From a virus: a stretch of DNA of 22,915 nucleotides. The stretch covers positions 1-22,915 of IMG/VR virus record IMGVR_UViG_3300030098_005653; one strand, given 5' to 3'. Under the pieces are notes generated by a model, which had not been told where the DNA came from, did no database searches, and was given only the letters and a program-made list of their open reading frames with translations. Position numbers and translations under genes: made by a program. Shown piece by piece: positions 6,012-12,641 of this stretch (its first letter is position 1; every line of letters begins with the position of its first letter).

Positions 6012-7302
6012 AAAATTTTACCCATTGCGGATGCCACTTGACGTAACATGTGCCAAGCGCACCGTTTCTATTTTTCCGTATTAAAAGTTCACCATCACCA
6101 TTATCTATCTCTGGCACATGCTCCCACCCCCACCACAACATGCCTACTACATCTGCGTCCTGTTCTATCTGGCCCGAGTCACGAAGGTCAGACAAAGTAG
6201 GCCGTGATGTTTCACCCACTCTTCCTTCGATAGTTCGATTGAGCTGGGCGCACGCCAACACGGGTATCTGTAGGTCCATCGCTAATGCTTTTAGCCCACG
6301 CGATATTTGGCTGACTTCCTGCTCTCTTGAATTAGTATTGTTTCTTGCTTGCATCAGCTGCAGATAATCCACGACAACCAACCCTAATCCATGCTGACGT
6401 TGTAACCGTTTGCATCTCGCCCGTAACGCATTGAGGCTGACGCTACCACGTTGGTCTACATGGATTTTTCGTTTCTTTAGATCCTGCACTGTTAGGCTGT
6501 AGTGTTCACTTTGTTCCTTGCTTATTCTGTTTCGTTGTAGATCCGAAATGCTGATGCCAGTTTCTTGACAGAGGCAACGTAGGACTAAACTTCGAGCATC
6601 CATTTCTAAAGAGAAATATGCTACGACATCACGTTCTGCTATGTGGTGGGCTATCTGCCAGGCGAGTGCGCTTTTTCCTTTACTTGGTCTGGCTGCCAGT
6701 ATAAACAACTGCCCTGGCTGCATACCGTAGGTGAGTTGGTCGAACTGGCGAAACCCACTACCCAAACCAATCATCTCAGAGTTTTTATTTTTCTTTGCCC
6801 ACTTTTCCGCATCGGCAACAGCGGTATCTAAGGAGAGTAAACCTGTATCAGATTTGTAGTGGTCTAATAAGCCAGCCTCGACATCGGCTATCGCGCTTTC
6901 CGCATCCGCGTGCAAATCCTCTGCACGCTCTGCGAGTTGTCTACCCAATGATTGGAGTTTGCGTCTGGTTTCCAGATCCAGAATTTGTTGAGCATGATGT
7001 TTTGCGTTGGCCGTAGTAGCGACCATCGTGAACAGAGTCGTAGCGTCCATCACCGTATATTCAGGTAAGCGTGTCACGACCACACGCTGTAGCGTCAGTG
7101 GATCGATAGATTCGATGCCAGCTGTATCTGTGGTATGTATGTCTACTATAGATTTCCAGATCATTTTATTTTTTGTTGAGGCAAACGTGTTTTCAGACAC
7201 ACCCCAATCGATCAGCTCCGGTATGACATCCGGTCTATTTAACGCTGCGCTTAACACGCACTGCTCCAGCTCGTAATCCTCAATGATATTTTTATCTATC
7301 AC
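5986..7302 (-). CDS. dnaB: Replicative DNA helicase, DnaB type
   Basis: A 438-residue hexameric helicase expected to unwind the phage origin and drive the fork. The N-terminal domain (about 8-105; YELEQCVLSAALNRPDVIPEL) is typical of DnaB, and residues 110-175 form the helical linker. The RecA-like domain has Walker A ARPSKGKS (204-211), Walker B LVVVDYLQLM (308-317), and the late motif SDLRDSGQIEQDAD (371-384). The start is GTG (7300-7302), overlapping the TGA of the upstream resolvase gene, so translation is coupled. No loader, primase or initiator gene is recognised nearby. Confidence 0.94.
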   Translation of the reverse strand: MIDKNIIEDYELEQCVLSAALNRPDVIPELIDWGVSENTFASTKNKMIWKSIVDIHTTDTAGIESIDPLTLQRVVVTRLPEYTVMDATTLFTMVATTANAKHHAQQILDLETRRKLQSLGRQLAERAEDLHADAESAIADVEAGLLDHYKSDTGLLSLDTAVADAEKWAKKNKNSEMIGLGSGFRQFDQLTYGMQPGQLFILAARPSKGKSALAWQIAHHIAERDVVAYFSLEMDARSLVLRCLCQETGISISDLQRNRISKEQSEHYSLTVQDLKKRKIHVDQRGSVSLNALRARCKRLQRQHGLGLVVVDYLQLMQARNNTNSREQEVSQISRGLKALAMDLQIPVLACAQLNRTIEGRVGETSRPTLSDLRDSGQIEQDADVVGMLWWGWEHVPEIDNGDGELLIRKNRNGALGTCYVKWHPQWVKFYERTKPVG

Positions 7303-7637
7303 ATCGTTCCTATGAATTTTTTGTAGGTGGACCAGGGGAGCACAACCATTGGCTCTTGTCGATCCTCTTTCACAATCAGCATATCGTTATCGCCAAGCCA
7401 ACGGTTCAAAAGCGTGAAACCTTTGCCCTCTTTTCTTGCTTTGACTTCGACCCGATACTGGCCATCCACAATGACATCTCCGGTGTAAGATCCACCAGCT
7501 GCACCGGACAGTGGGACGCGCTCTGCGACCACTCCCATTTTTTGGTGCATCTTTACGATCTCGCGCTCAACACGGCTGCCTTTATTGCGCCTACCTTTAG
7601 CTGACAGAGGTTTAGAAGGGGTCATTAGCAATGCCAT
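7299..7637 (-). CDS. Hjc-like Holliday junction resolvase / PD-(D/E)XK endonuclease
   Basis: A 112-residue protein. SRVEREIVKMHQKMG (21-35) supplies the helical Glu, followed by a basic R-V-P-L-S-G-A-A-G-G turn, then Asp54 (TGDVIVDG) and Glu64-Val-Lys66 (RVEVKARKEG). This is the order seen in Hjc-type resolvases. The protein would cut branched recombination or replication intermediates before packaging. A second in-frame ATG at 7625 overlaps the SSB stop and is an equally good start. It sits between SSB and helicase genes, consistent with DNA processing. Confidence 0.75.
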   Translation of the reverse strand: MALLMTPSKPLSAKGRRNKGSRVEREIVKMHQKMGVVAERVPLSGAAGGSYTGDVIVDGQYRVEVKARKEGKGFTLLNRWLGDNDMLIVKEDRQEPMVVLPWSTYKKFIGTM

Positions 7638-7944
7638 CTTCAGTTACTAAGTTCACACGGTTCGCCTTAATCACCGTTTTGTATTTCTTTTCACCATCCT
7701 GTTCCCATGACTCAGTTCCTATCGATCCCTGCACATACAGTTTCTCGCCCTCGTTCATATCTCTCACTAGTTCAGCAGACTTACCCCAAACGGTTATGTT
7801 GTGATAGGTGCGAATGGTTTTGCCGTTAAATGTTTGTTCTTCGGTAAGCAGCGAGGCATTAGCAACTTGTGAATTGGCCGTGGTATTATGTCTGACATCG
7901 CCTTTTATCTCACCCAACAGGGTCACACTATTCACAGATATCAT
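7612..7944 (-). CDS. ssb: Single-stranded DNA-binding protein
   Basis: A 110-residue OB-fold protein. SVNSVTLLGEIKGDVRHNTTANSQVANASLLT and YHNITVWGKSAELVRDMNEGEKLYVQGSI follow the canonical SSB strand pattern, with the usual aromatic positions. The C-terminus ends in NDPF, a short form of the acidic D-x-P-F tip that recruits partner proteins. The linker is almost absent, so the protein is shorter than typical bacterial SSBs. AAGGAA lies 8 bases before ATG 7944; a GTG one codon earlier is possible. It coats ssDNA for replication and for the Rad52-like annealase encoded upstream in the same operon. Confidence 0.9.
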   Translation of the reverse strand: MISVNSVTLLGEIKGDVRHNTTANSQVANASLLTEEQTFNGKTIRTYHNITVWGKSAELVRDMNEGEKLYVQGSIGTESWEQDGEKKYKTVIKANRVNLVTEDGIANDPF

Positions 7945-8200
7945 CACGTAATTCCTTTCTATTTTCTACGAAGTAGCCAAAAATTGTACGGGCCACAGAT
8001 TTGTTTTTTAATAAAAAATTCAAGATCATCAACAGCGCATCAAAGTGGCTGGCATAGCCAGCGATCTTTACTTGATCTTCTTCTTTAGTCAGCAACAGAT
8101 AGCTCTCGGAATTTTCTATTAGATTGTCTACGTCCTGCACGCTCAATTCCTTTTCTTCATTGAAGTCGAAATTAATCGTTGGAATCATCGTCATCCTCAT
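7928..8200 (-). CDS. Small acidic protein of unknown function
   Basis: A 90-residue protein with an acidic central region (FNEEKELSVQDVDNLIENSESYLLLTKEEDQ), followed by a hydrophobic helix (FDALLMILNFLLKNKSVARTIFGYF) too interrupted to be a clear membrane anchor. It overlaps its neighbours on both sides (17-29 bases). Three in-frame ATGs lie close together (8200, 8194, 8188) and the third is preceded by GAGG. No family is recognised; its place between annealase and SSB genes suggests a recombination accessory. Confidence 0.5.
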   Translation of the reverse strand: MRMTMIPTINFDFNEEKELSVQDVDNLIENSESYLLLTKEEDQVKIAGYASHFDALLMILNFLLKNKSVARTIFGYFVENRKELRDDICE

Positions 8201-8405
8201 TTTCCGTTTGTGGTGCTAACACCGGAGGGCTATCCACTGTCGCTGCGATCATACCTGCGATGGCTCTGGTGCCAATACGCGCCACGAACCATTCGATACC
8301 GTTTACTTCTCGTACCTGCCAATCCCAGTCCGGTAGATCATCCTGCAGCAGCAGTTGGACTTCATTTGGAATACTGGCTTTCCATTCACCTTTGGCTATA
8401 TACAT
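8172..8405 (-). CDS. Small protein of unknown function, recombination block
   Basis: A 77-residue protein. The N-terminal part is structured-looking (WKASIPNEVQLLLQDDLPDWDWQVREVNGIEWFVARIGTRAIAGMIAA) and the tail is very acidic (TENEDDDDSND), resembling the partner-mimicking tails of DNA-binding proteins. It starts immediately after the Rad52-like stop (TAAATG) with CGGAGC upstream, so expression is coupled to the annealase. Function unknown. Confidence 0.55.
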   Translation of the reverse strand: MYIAKGEWKASIPNEVQLLLQDDLPDWDWQVREVNGIEWFVARIGTRAIAGMIAATVDSPPVLAPQTENEDDDDSND

Positions 8406-9110
8406 TTAATTGCTCCGTTGAAAATCGGTGAGACTGGCGTAGTAGGCTTTTAAGTCAGCCTCAGTTGCAGCCTCAAGTTTTATCGTCTTTGCATATTTGG
8501 TTCGAACGCGAGTTCGTGTTTCAGCGGTGAGTCGATCACTGGATAAAAGGGCGTTTTCCAGTTCCATAATTCCTTCGATGAGATCCGCTTGCGTGCTGGA
8601 GAGTTCAGTTTCTGTGATTTTCTTGTCATCGGTTTCTATTTGATCGAAGGGTATGTCGTTGGGGTCAACGGCTACTGGCGTGGGTGGAGTGTCGTCATTG
8701 GGCAACGCCCAATCAGGTAGGGCAGGGGGCTTTACTATTTTACGCTTTGAATCCAATGCTACCCAAACGGATTCTAAGCGATACAAATATCGACCTACTC
8801 CAAACTTTACTGCAGCGCGCTTGAAAGCGTCACTAAGCCCACCTTTTTCGGCCTCGACTTGTGTGTCACCTGCACCATCCGAACGGGTCACACCATGTAT
8901 AGTAATGTTACATACGACACGCCCAGCAACTTCCTGATAACTATCGGACCAGTTGTTGCCACAAACTTGATCCAGCCGATCCATCACATCTCTGGCATCC
9001 AGATAGGCGAGTGCCATGCCACGCTTATTGTCTTTAGTTGTGCTACCTACGCGCCAGTGTATCTGATTGGCAGCGAAGGGTTTACTGAGCAGATTTAACA
9101 CGTCATCCAT
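8406..9110 (-). CDS. Rad52/Rad22-like single-strand annealing protein
   Basis: A 234-residue protein. Residues 1-115 fit the Rad52/Rad22 annealing domain: LSKPFAANQIHWRVGSTT, AYLDARDVMDRLDQVCGNNWSD, VVCNITIHGVTRSDGAGD and the signature EKGGLSDAFKRAAVKFGVGRYLYRL. It would form rings that anneal complementary ssDNA in phage recombination, working with SSB and the Hjc-like resolvase. The C-terminal half (PNDIPFDQIETDD and two helices) is probably a flexible partner-binding region. Its ATG overlaps the stop of the small membrane protein gene. No partner exonuclease is identified next to it. Confidence 0.87.
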   Translation of the reverse strand: MDDVLNLLSKPFAANQIHWRVGSTTKDNKRGMALAYLDARDVMDRLDQVCGNNWSDSYQEVAGRVVCNITIHGVTRSDGAGDTQVEAEKGGLSDAFKRAAVKFGVGRYLYRLESVWVALDSKRKIVKPPALPDWALPNDDTPPTPVAVDPNDIPFDQIETDDKKITETELSSTQADLIEGIMELENALLSSDRLTAETRTRVRTKYAKTIKLEAATEADLKAYYASLTDFQRSN

Positions 9111-9237
9111 TGGATTTTCCCCCCAGCAATACAGCAGGGAGTATCCGCACTGCGAGATACACTGCTGCCAACAGCAGACAGCCCTGCATAATTTTTTCTA
9201 TTTGCTTGTCTTTGGGGGGTTTGCTATCTTTAGGCAT
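9103..9237 (-). CDS. 44-residue single-pass membrane protein
   Basis: A short ORF reading MPKDSKPPKDKQIEKIM, then one hydrophobic helix (GCLLLAAVYLAVRILPAVLL), then GGKSNG. AAGGAA lies 8 bases before the ATG, and its TGA overlaps the start of the Rad52-like gene (ATGGATGA), so it is embedded in the operon with coupled translation. The positive N-terminus suggests an N-in orientation in the inner membrane. Function unknown; small early phage membrane proteins can act in superinfection exclusion or host takeover, but nothing here shows that. Confidence 0.6.
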   Translation of the reverse strand: MPKDSKPPKDKQIEKIMQGCLLLAAVYLAVRILPAVLLGGKSNG

Positions 9238-9261
9238 GCGCAAATTCCTTTACTTAGCGGT

Positions 9262-9300
9262 TTGGGGTTTTGTGTTTCGGGGCCGAATGAGTTAGCGCTC
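9262..9300 (-). other. Hairpin between the HTH gene and the small membrane gene
   Basis: On the minus strand, CCGGATGAG pairs with CTCATTCGG around CGCTAA. It is followed by CCCCGAAACAC rather than a U-run, so it is not an intrinsic terminator in the operon direction. It lies in the 83-base gap after the first gene of the leftward operon and could tune downstream expression. Confidence 0.35.
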
Positions 9301-9320
9301 ATCCGGTCCTTGTTTATTTT

Positions 9321-10055
9321 TTATACTTCAGCAGACTCTCGTAGTACTTTTAATTTTCTGGCCGTAATCTGCCATTTCAAATCTTTGTTTTTTCGTATCT
9401 CATCTACAGTATGGGTAAGATCCCAGATATCAATTACTTCGGCCTTAATTATCGGATTCAGGCCCTGTGTAGCGGTGCGTTTTGGTTTGCCCCGAGGAAT
9501 TATTTCTTCACGCGGACCCGCGCTGAGTGTGCAGTTGTGAATTAATATTGACGTGTCTGCGATTATGGAGGCACTGTACACATTGTAGTCGACTCTGTGG
9601 GGATGCTTGCCATTAATTTTTACTTCGTCCTCAAAATTGGGACCCAGGGCTTCTTCCCTGGTGGGAGCATCGCAATAATAGATTCTATAGTCAGGGTGAA
9701 TCCGGTGTCCGATGAGCGTTCGCGCCGTTTCGATGTCAGACCAAATTGCCAAAAACATATCGTAGATCGCTTCGTCTATTGCTGGGATACCCGTTAGGTC
9801 ATTATCGACACGGTCCACCAGCAGTTTTTCAGGAGTCGTGTGCAGGGCAAATGCCAGTTTACTAAGGGTGTTTACAGTAGGGTTTGCGGAGCCACTCACA
9901 ATTCGCTGCACAGTCGCCAGCGATGCACCCATTTCATGGGCCAGTTCGTGTGTTTTTATGTGGTTCCTGTTCATAATTTTTCGGATGTTGGTGGCCACAA
10001 CCGCGTGTATGTCAGGTGCATCAGGTTTGATTTTGAATCCAATTTTTTTTTGCAT
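9321..10055 (-). CDS. HTH (XRE) regulator with unfamiliar C-terminal domain
   Basis: A 244-residue protein. Residues 17-80 form an XRE-type helix-turn-helix (IRKIMNRNHIKTHELAHEMGASLATVQRIVSGSANPTVNTLSKLAFAL). The C-terminal 150 residues (DEAIYDMFLAIWSDIETARTLIGHRIHPDYRIYYC onward) show no LexA/CI-type Ser-Lys autoprotease motifs and match nothing I recognise. GGAGATGAC precedes the ATG. It is the first gene of the leftward operon that encodes the replication proteins, so it may autoregulate that operon, act as repressor, or have a replication role. It is divergent from the small HTH gene across a region with two matching palindromes. Confidence 0.78.
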   Translation of the reverse strand: MQKKIGFKIKPDAPDIHAVVATNIRKIMNRNHIKTHELAHEMGASLATVQRIVSGSANPTVNTLSKLAFALHTTPEKLLVDRVDNDLTGIPAIDEAIYDMFLAIWSDIETARTLIGHRIHPDYRIYYCDAPTREEALGPNFEDEVKINGKHPHRVDYNVYSASIIADTSILIHNCTLSAGPREEIIPRGKPKRTATQGLNPIIKAEVIDIWDLTHTVDEIRKNKDLKWQITARKLKVLRESAEV

Positions 10056-10085
10056 GTCATCTCCGATCCTCTTTACGGGATTATT

Positions 10086-10114
10086 ATTTTAGCACATTTA
10101 TTTTTCTAAGGCAA
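10086..10114 (-). promoter_or_regulatory. Leftward early promoter candidate
   Basis: On the minus strand, TTGCCT (10109-10114) and TAAAAT (10086-10091) are separated by 17 bases, with an extended -10 TG one base upstream of TAAAAT. Transcription would start about 25 bases before the ATG of the HTH gene and drive the leftward operon. The palindrome at 10131-10154 lies just upstream. Confidence 0.6.
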
Positions 10115-10130
10115 TCAATATTTTTTAGTA

Positions 10131-10154
10131 AAAAAACTCATATATGAGTTTTTT
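10131..10154. promoter_or_regulatory. Operator palindrome 1
   Basis: A perfect 24-bp inverted repeat with core ACTCATATATGAGT (10136-10149), flanked by a run of A on the left and T on the right. The identical core occurs at 10289-10302. It is probably bound by one of the two HTH regulators. The A/T flanks could also form a hairpin, but there is no loop, so a DNA-binding site is preferred. Confidence 0.7.
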
Positions 10155-10283
10155 AGGACAAAAACTGCGAATATATGCGTATTTGGTGTATTTAAGCACA
10201 AAATTTATGCGATTTTGAGAGGATATATAGATGTCGTAATAATATAAGCCTTGTAAAAATATTAGTTTACGAGCATAAACATG

Positions 10284-10307
10284 AAAATACTCATATATGA
10301 GTATTTT
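10284..10307. promoter_or_regulatory. Operator palindrome 2
   Basis: A perfect 24-bp inverted repeat sharing the 14-base core of operator 1. Its centre (10295.5) lies 42.5 bases upstream of the first base of the -35 box at 10338. The same offset separates a related palindrome from the promoter at 11343. Confidence 0.7.
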
Positions 10308-10337
10308 TTTTATATTTTGGTTTATAAAAATTTAATA

Positions 10338-10365
10338 TTGACGTATATATAAACTTATTTATCTT
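10338..10365 (+). promoter_or_regulatory. Rightward promoter of the small HTH gene
   Basis: TTGACG (10338-10343), a 16-base AT-rich spacer and TATCTT (10360-10365) make a sigma-70-like promoter. The expected start near 10372 leaves a leader of about 36 bases with GAGGTG before the ATG. Confidence 0.55.
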
Positions 10366-10407
10366 AGATGCTATAAACCTTACGTATAAAATTAAAACGA
10401 GGTGAGC

Positions 10408-10641
10408 ATGAAAGTCAGCTTACGTAAATACCGCGTGTTAGAAATCGCAGAGGCAAAAGGGTTTTCTTCACTGAAAGATTTGAGTGGAGAACTTGGATTA
10501 CACCCAACAGCACTCTCTCAATTAATGTCCAACAAAACCAATTTCACAAAAGAAACTTTGGAGAAGTTATTGACCGTTTTGGATTGCGAGTTGGGGGATA
10601 TCGTAGAGGCAGTCAAGGAAAAGGACTTGCCTAATTCGTAA
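10408..10641 (+). CDS. Small Cro/CI-type HTH regulator
   Basis: A 77-residue protein that is essentially one helix-turn-helix domain: YRVLEIAEAKGFSSLKDLSGELGLHPTALSQLMSNKTNFTKETLEKLLTVLDCELGDIVE. This is the short Cro/C1-type (HTH_26-like) form. ATG 10408 was chosen because GAGGTG lies just upstream; GTG 10402 is an alternative. It is a single-gene transcript: an intrinsic terminator follows 37 bases after the stop. It would bind the neighbouring palindromes and oppose or complement the leftward HTH protein. Which one is the lysogeny repressor cannot be told from sequence. Confidence 0.85.
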   Translation: MKVSLRKYRVLEIAEAKGFSSLKDLSGELGLHPTALSQLMSNKTNFTKETLEKLLTVLDCELGDIVEAVKEKDLPNS

Positions 10642-10677
10642 TTACTTTCTAAGTTACACCCAATCGCTAAAAGTAAT

Positions 10678-10715
10678 GCCTCTGTAGTCCTTCGGGATTG
10701 CAGGGGCTTTTTTTT
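10678..10715 (+). terminator. Rho-independent terminator after the small HTH gene
   Basis: GCCTCTG pairs with CAGGGGC, and an inner TCC/GGG pairing closes a TTC loop with small bulges. Eight T residues follow (10708-10715). It separates the regulator gene from the iteron array. Confidence 0.85.
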
Positions 10716-10901
10716 GGAATCCGAACCCCTATCAACTCAATTTGGAATCCTCTCTCTTATCAACTCAATTTGGAATCTCAATACCTATCAACTCAAATTT
10801 GGAATTTGGACTTATATCAACTCAAAATAATTTTGGAATTGGTGCGCCTATCAACTCAAAATAATTTTGGAATTTCGACCTCTATCAACTCAATTTAAGT
10901 C
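10713..10901 (+). repeat. Iteron-like array, six tandem direct repeats
   Basis: TATCAACTCAA occurs at 10730, 10758, 10786, 10815, 10849 and 10883, spaced 28, 28, 29, 34 and 34 bases. In the first five units it is followed, after 0, 0, 1, 5 and 5 inserted A/T bases, by TTTGGAAT. The last unit has degenerated to TTTAAGTC, and a lone TTTGGAATC (10713) precedes the first. About 8 variable bases separate units. All copies have one orientation and lie beside a T-rich tract, as in iteron origins. The binding protein is not known. Confidence 0.8.
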
Positions 10902-10952
10902 GTTATATATATAATTTTTTTGTTTTTTATTTTTTTATTTTTTTTTGTTTTC
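10902..10952 (+). other. T-rich AT tract, candidate DNA unwinding element
   Basis: Nearly pure A/T with long T runs, immediately after the last iteron. Such a tract next to iterons is where origin melting normally occurs. No DnaA box with the TTATCCACA consensus is visible nearby, so unwinding by a phage protein would be needed if this is an origin. Confidence 0.5.
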
Positions 10953-11145
10953 AGCTGCTACTTATGAGAAAATAAGCATATTTTCCAGCTTACCGGGCCA
11001 GCAAAAACCCCCCAAACCCCTGTAAATATAGGCTTTTGCTATTTTTTCCAGGCTTTCGAACGCTTCCAGGCTCCCAGGACAGCCCAGCCCCCCAAAATAA
11101 TAAAAGCCCCAGGGTAATAAAAGCAGCCCCAGCCCTTAAAGGTAT

Positions 11146-11288
11146 CCCCCACCCCACCCGGGGCACCCCCTTATTTTTCAGGAATTGCCAAAACTAAACC
11201 CCCTGGAATATTACACCCCTGGAATGCTTCAACACTGGCCAGCATCAAAGCAGCCCCCCCCACCCCACTAGGGGCACCCCCTTATTTT
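11146..11288 (+). repeat. C-rich direct repeat pair
   Basis: A 32-base C-rich unit at 11146-11177 recurs at 11257-11288, matching at 30 of 32 positions. Each has CCCCCACCCCAC, then GGGGCACCCCC, then TTATTTT. The GGGG inside each copy can pair with CCCC on either side. The surrounding 300 bases are rich in C runs on this strand. Confidence 0.75.
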
Positions 11289-11291
11289 GTG

Positions 11292-11309
11292 ATATTCATA
11301 AATGAATAT
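11292..11309. promoter_or_regulatory. Operator-like palindrome upstream of the DUF932 promoter
   Basis: ATATTCAT-AA-ATGAATAT. The half-sites TCAT and ATGA have the same 2-base spacing as the two switch operators. The centre is 42.5 bases upstream of the -35 box at 11343, the same offset as operator 2 from its promoter. Confidence 0.55.
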
Positions 11310-11342
11310 AAAAATATATATTAATATTAATAAAATAATAGC

Positions 11343-11372
11343 TTGACATTAATATATATTTATTATTATTAT
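11343..11372 (+). promoter_or_regulatory. Promoter of the DUF932 operon
   Basis: Consensus TTGACA (11343-11348), an 18-base spacer and TATTAT (11367-11372), in AT-rich DNA. The leader is about 70 bases, ending with GAGGTG before the ATG at 11451. Confidence 0.65.
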
Positions 11373-11450
11373 TAACATGAACGGGGCAAACTGCTCCAAA
11401 TTACTGCCCTACCCTATCAAGGGCGCACACTTTTAGCGAGGTGAAAAAAT

Positions 11451-12641
11451 ATGATAGATCAAAAAAAGAATGTTGTGACTGCGTTTAATCAATGGAAATC
11501 AAGACCAGCTGAGGAACGCTTTCTTGATATAGATCAAATGCAGGCAGTAATGACGAAACGGCGCGAACGGTGCGAAGATGTAGGCCCGTACAGCGTGGCC
11601 GATATGACAGTCGAACCAGGACCCGAAAATAGTCTAGCCCTGGTTGATGGTGATAACGGGGGCGCACTCTTAAACAATTTTTCACTTAACCAGTTAGCTG
11701 CATCAGTAAAAGCTCCAGCTGGATACCTTAGAACGCTACCCAATCACTTAGCAGCCGAATGCTTAAACGAAGGGCTTCCCGAATTTGGCGAAACAGAACG
11801 CCATTTATTGTATGAGCATGGGGATCAAGTAGGCACCATTCGAGCGATAACCAGCCCCCAGTACTCCCGTTATTGGGATAATGAAGTAATAGCCGATTTA
11901 GCCAACAGCTTGCAAGCGGATGGCTGGAGGGTTCCACCCTGTAGACCGTTCCCTGGGTGCCCCGATAATATGACTTGGACAGCAACAGCAAACGACATAC
12001 TGCCTGGTGATTCCCAAAAACTAAGTATAAGAGAAGGTGATTTATGCGGGCCTGGTGGGCTGTACAGTTCGGACCGTGACAGCTTTGTTTTTATGGTGAA
12101 CCAAAACCGAACAATAGAAACCCCAAGCGGGCCAATGTTTAGGGCGTTAATCTGTAAGAATTCCGAAGTTGGCCAAGCTGCTTTTGGTATTAGCTGTTTT
12201 TTATATAGTGCTGTATGTGGAAATCATATTATGTGGGGCGCTGCTGAAGTTGCTGACGTAAAGATTAGGCATAGGGGCGAAGCTGATTTGGCTGCAATAC
12301 GTGCAAAGGCTGCAATGGCTGGAGCAGTAGCAGCAGCCGAAAACGCCAGCAGTTACGTTGAAGAGACTACAATATCACTAGCAGCTGAAACACTAACAGA
12401 CAGCAATGCAGTGCAGCAAGCTACTAAACTCCCAAAGGATACAATCTTAGCAGCTGAAACTTTGGCCAAGGAGTATCCACAGGACCACGGGGACCGATTA
12501 GGTACAACCTGGGCATGGGTGCAAGGTCTAACAAGGGCCAGCCAGCAACGTGGGTACACAGCGGACCGGGCCAGCATTGATGGAGCAGCAGCCAACTTGC
12601 TTAAACCTATAGCAAAGCAGGTGCACAGTGTTGCAGCATAG
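11451..12641 (+). CDS. DUF932 family phage/plasmid protein
   Basis: A 396-residue protein. Residues 70-290 match the DUF932 pattern by eye: LNQLAASVKAPAGYLRTLPNHLAAECLN, ITSPQYSRYWDNEVIADL, VFMVNQNRTIE and FRALICKNSEVGQAAFGISCFLYSAVCGNHIMWG. DUF932 proteins are common in phages and plasmids; their biochemical role is not established. The C-terminal part is alanine-rich and helical. The start has GAGGTG 7 bases upstream. It is the first gene of the rightward accessory operon ending at the terminator at 13281. Frequent CCAG words and heavy C/G runs set this block apart from the left arm. Confidence 0.85.
   Translation: MIDQKKNVVTAFNQWKSRPAEERFLDIDQMQAVMTKRRERCEDVGPYSVADMTVEPGPENSLALVDGDNGGALLNNFSLNQLAASVKAPAGYLRTLPNHLAAECLNEGLPEFGETERHLLYEHGDQVGTIRAITSPQYSRYWDNEVIADLANSLQADGWRVPPCRPFPGCPDNMTWTATANDILPGDSQKLSIREGDLCGPGGLYSSDRDSFVFMVNQNRTIETPSGPMFRALICKNSEVGQAAFGISCFLYSAVCGNHIMWGAAEVADVKIRHRGEADLAAIRAKAAMAGAVAAAENASSYVEETTISLAAETLTDSNAVQQATKLPKDTILAAETLAKEYPQDHGDRLGTTWAWVQGLTRASQQRGYTADRASIDGAAANLLKPIAKQVHSVAA

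Larger units (their letters stand above)
10056..10407. promoter_or_regulatory. Divergent control (switch) region
   Basis: An AT-rich 352-base interval between two divergent HTH genes, with no ORF. It contains a leftward promoter candidate, a rightward promoter candidate and two perfect 24-bp palindromes sharing the core ACTCATATATGAGT. A weaker related element (GCGAATATATGCG, about 10167-10179) lies between them. This is the expected layout of a lysis-lysogeny switch. Confidence 0.75.
10642..11450. other. Large non-coding region: terminator, iterons, T-rich stretch, C-rich repeats, promoter
   Basis: About 800 bases without a credible gene. In order it holds a terminator (10678-10715), six direct repeats (10730-10901), a T-rich AT tract (10902-10952), a C-rich segment with internal repeats (about 10985-11288), a palindrome (11292-11309) and a promoter (11343-11372). 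The ordered iterons plus AT-rich tract make this the best candidate for the replication origin. Confidence 0.65.

Noticed and set aside
9067-9540. 157-codon + strand ORF opposite the HTH and Rad52-like genes
   Set aside because: It is antisense to genes with clear families and ribosome sites, and its own sequence has no protein-like motif.
10131-10307. Reading the two AT-rich palindromes as terminators
   Set aside because: The palindromes have no loop and weak A-T stems; matching cores near divergent promoters fit protein-binding sites better.
10698-10898. 66-codon ORF running through the repeat array
   Set aside because: It is made of the iteron repeats themselves, starts inside a terminator, has no ribosome site, and the insertions between units change the peptide repeat pattern.
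10713-10901. CRISPR array
   Set aside because: Units are about 20-25 bases with only about 8 variable bases between them, unequal inserts split the repeat, and no cas genes are present.
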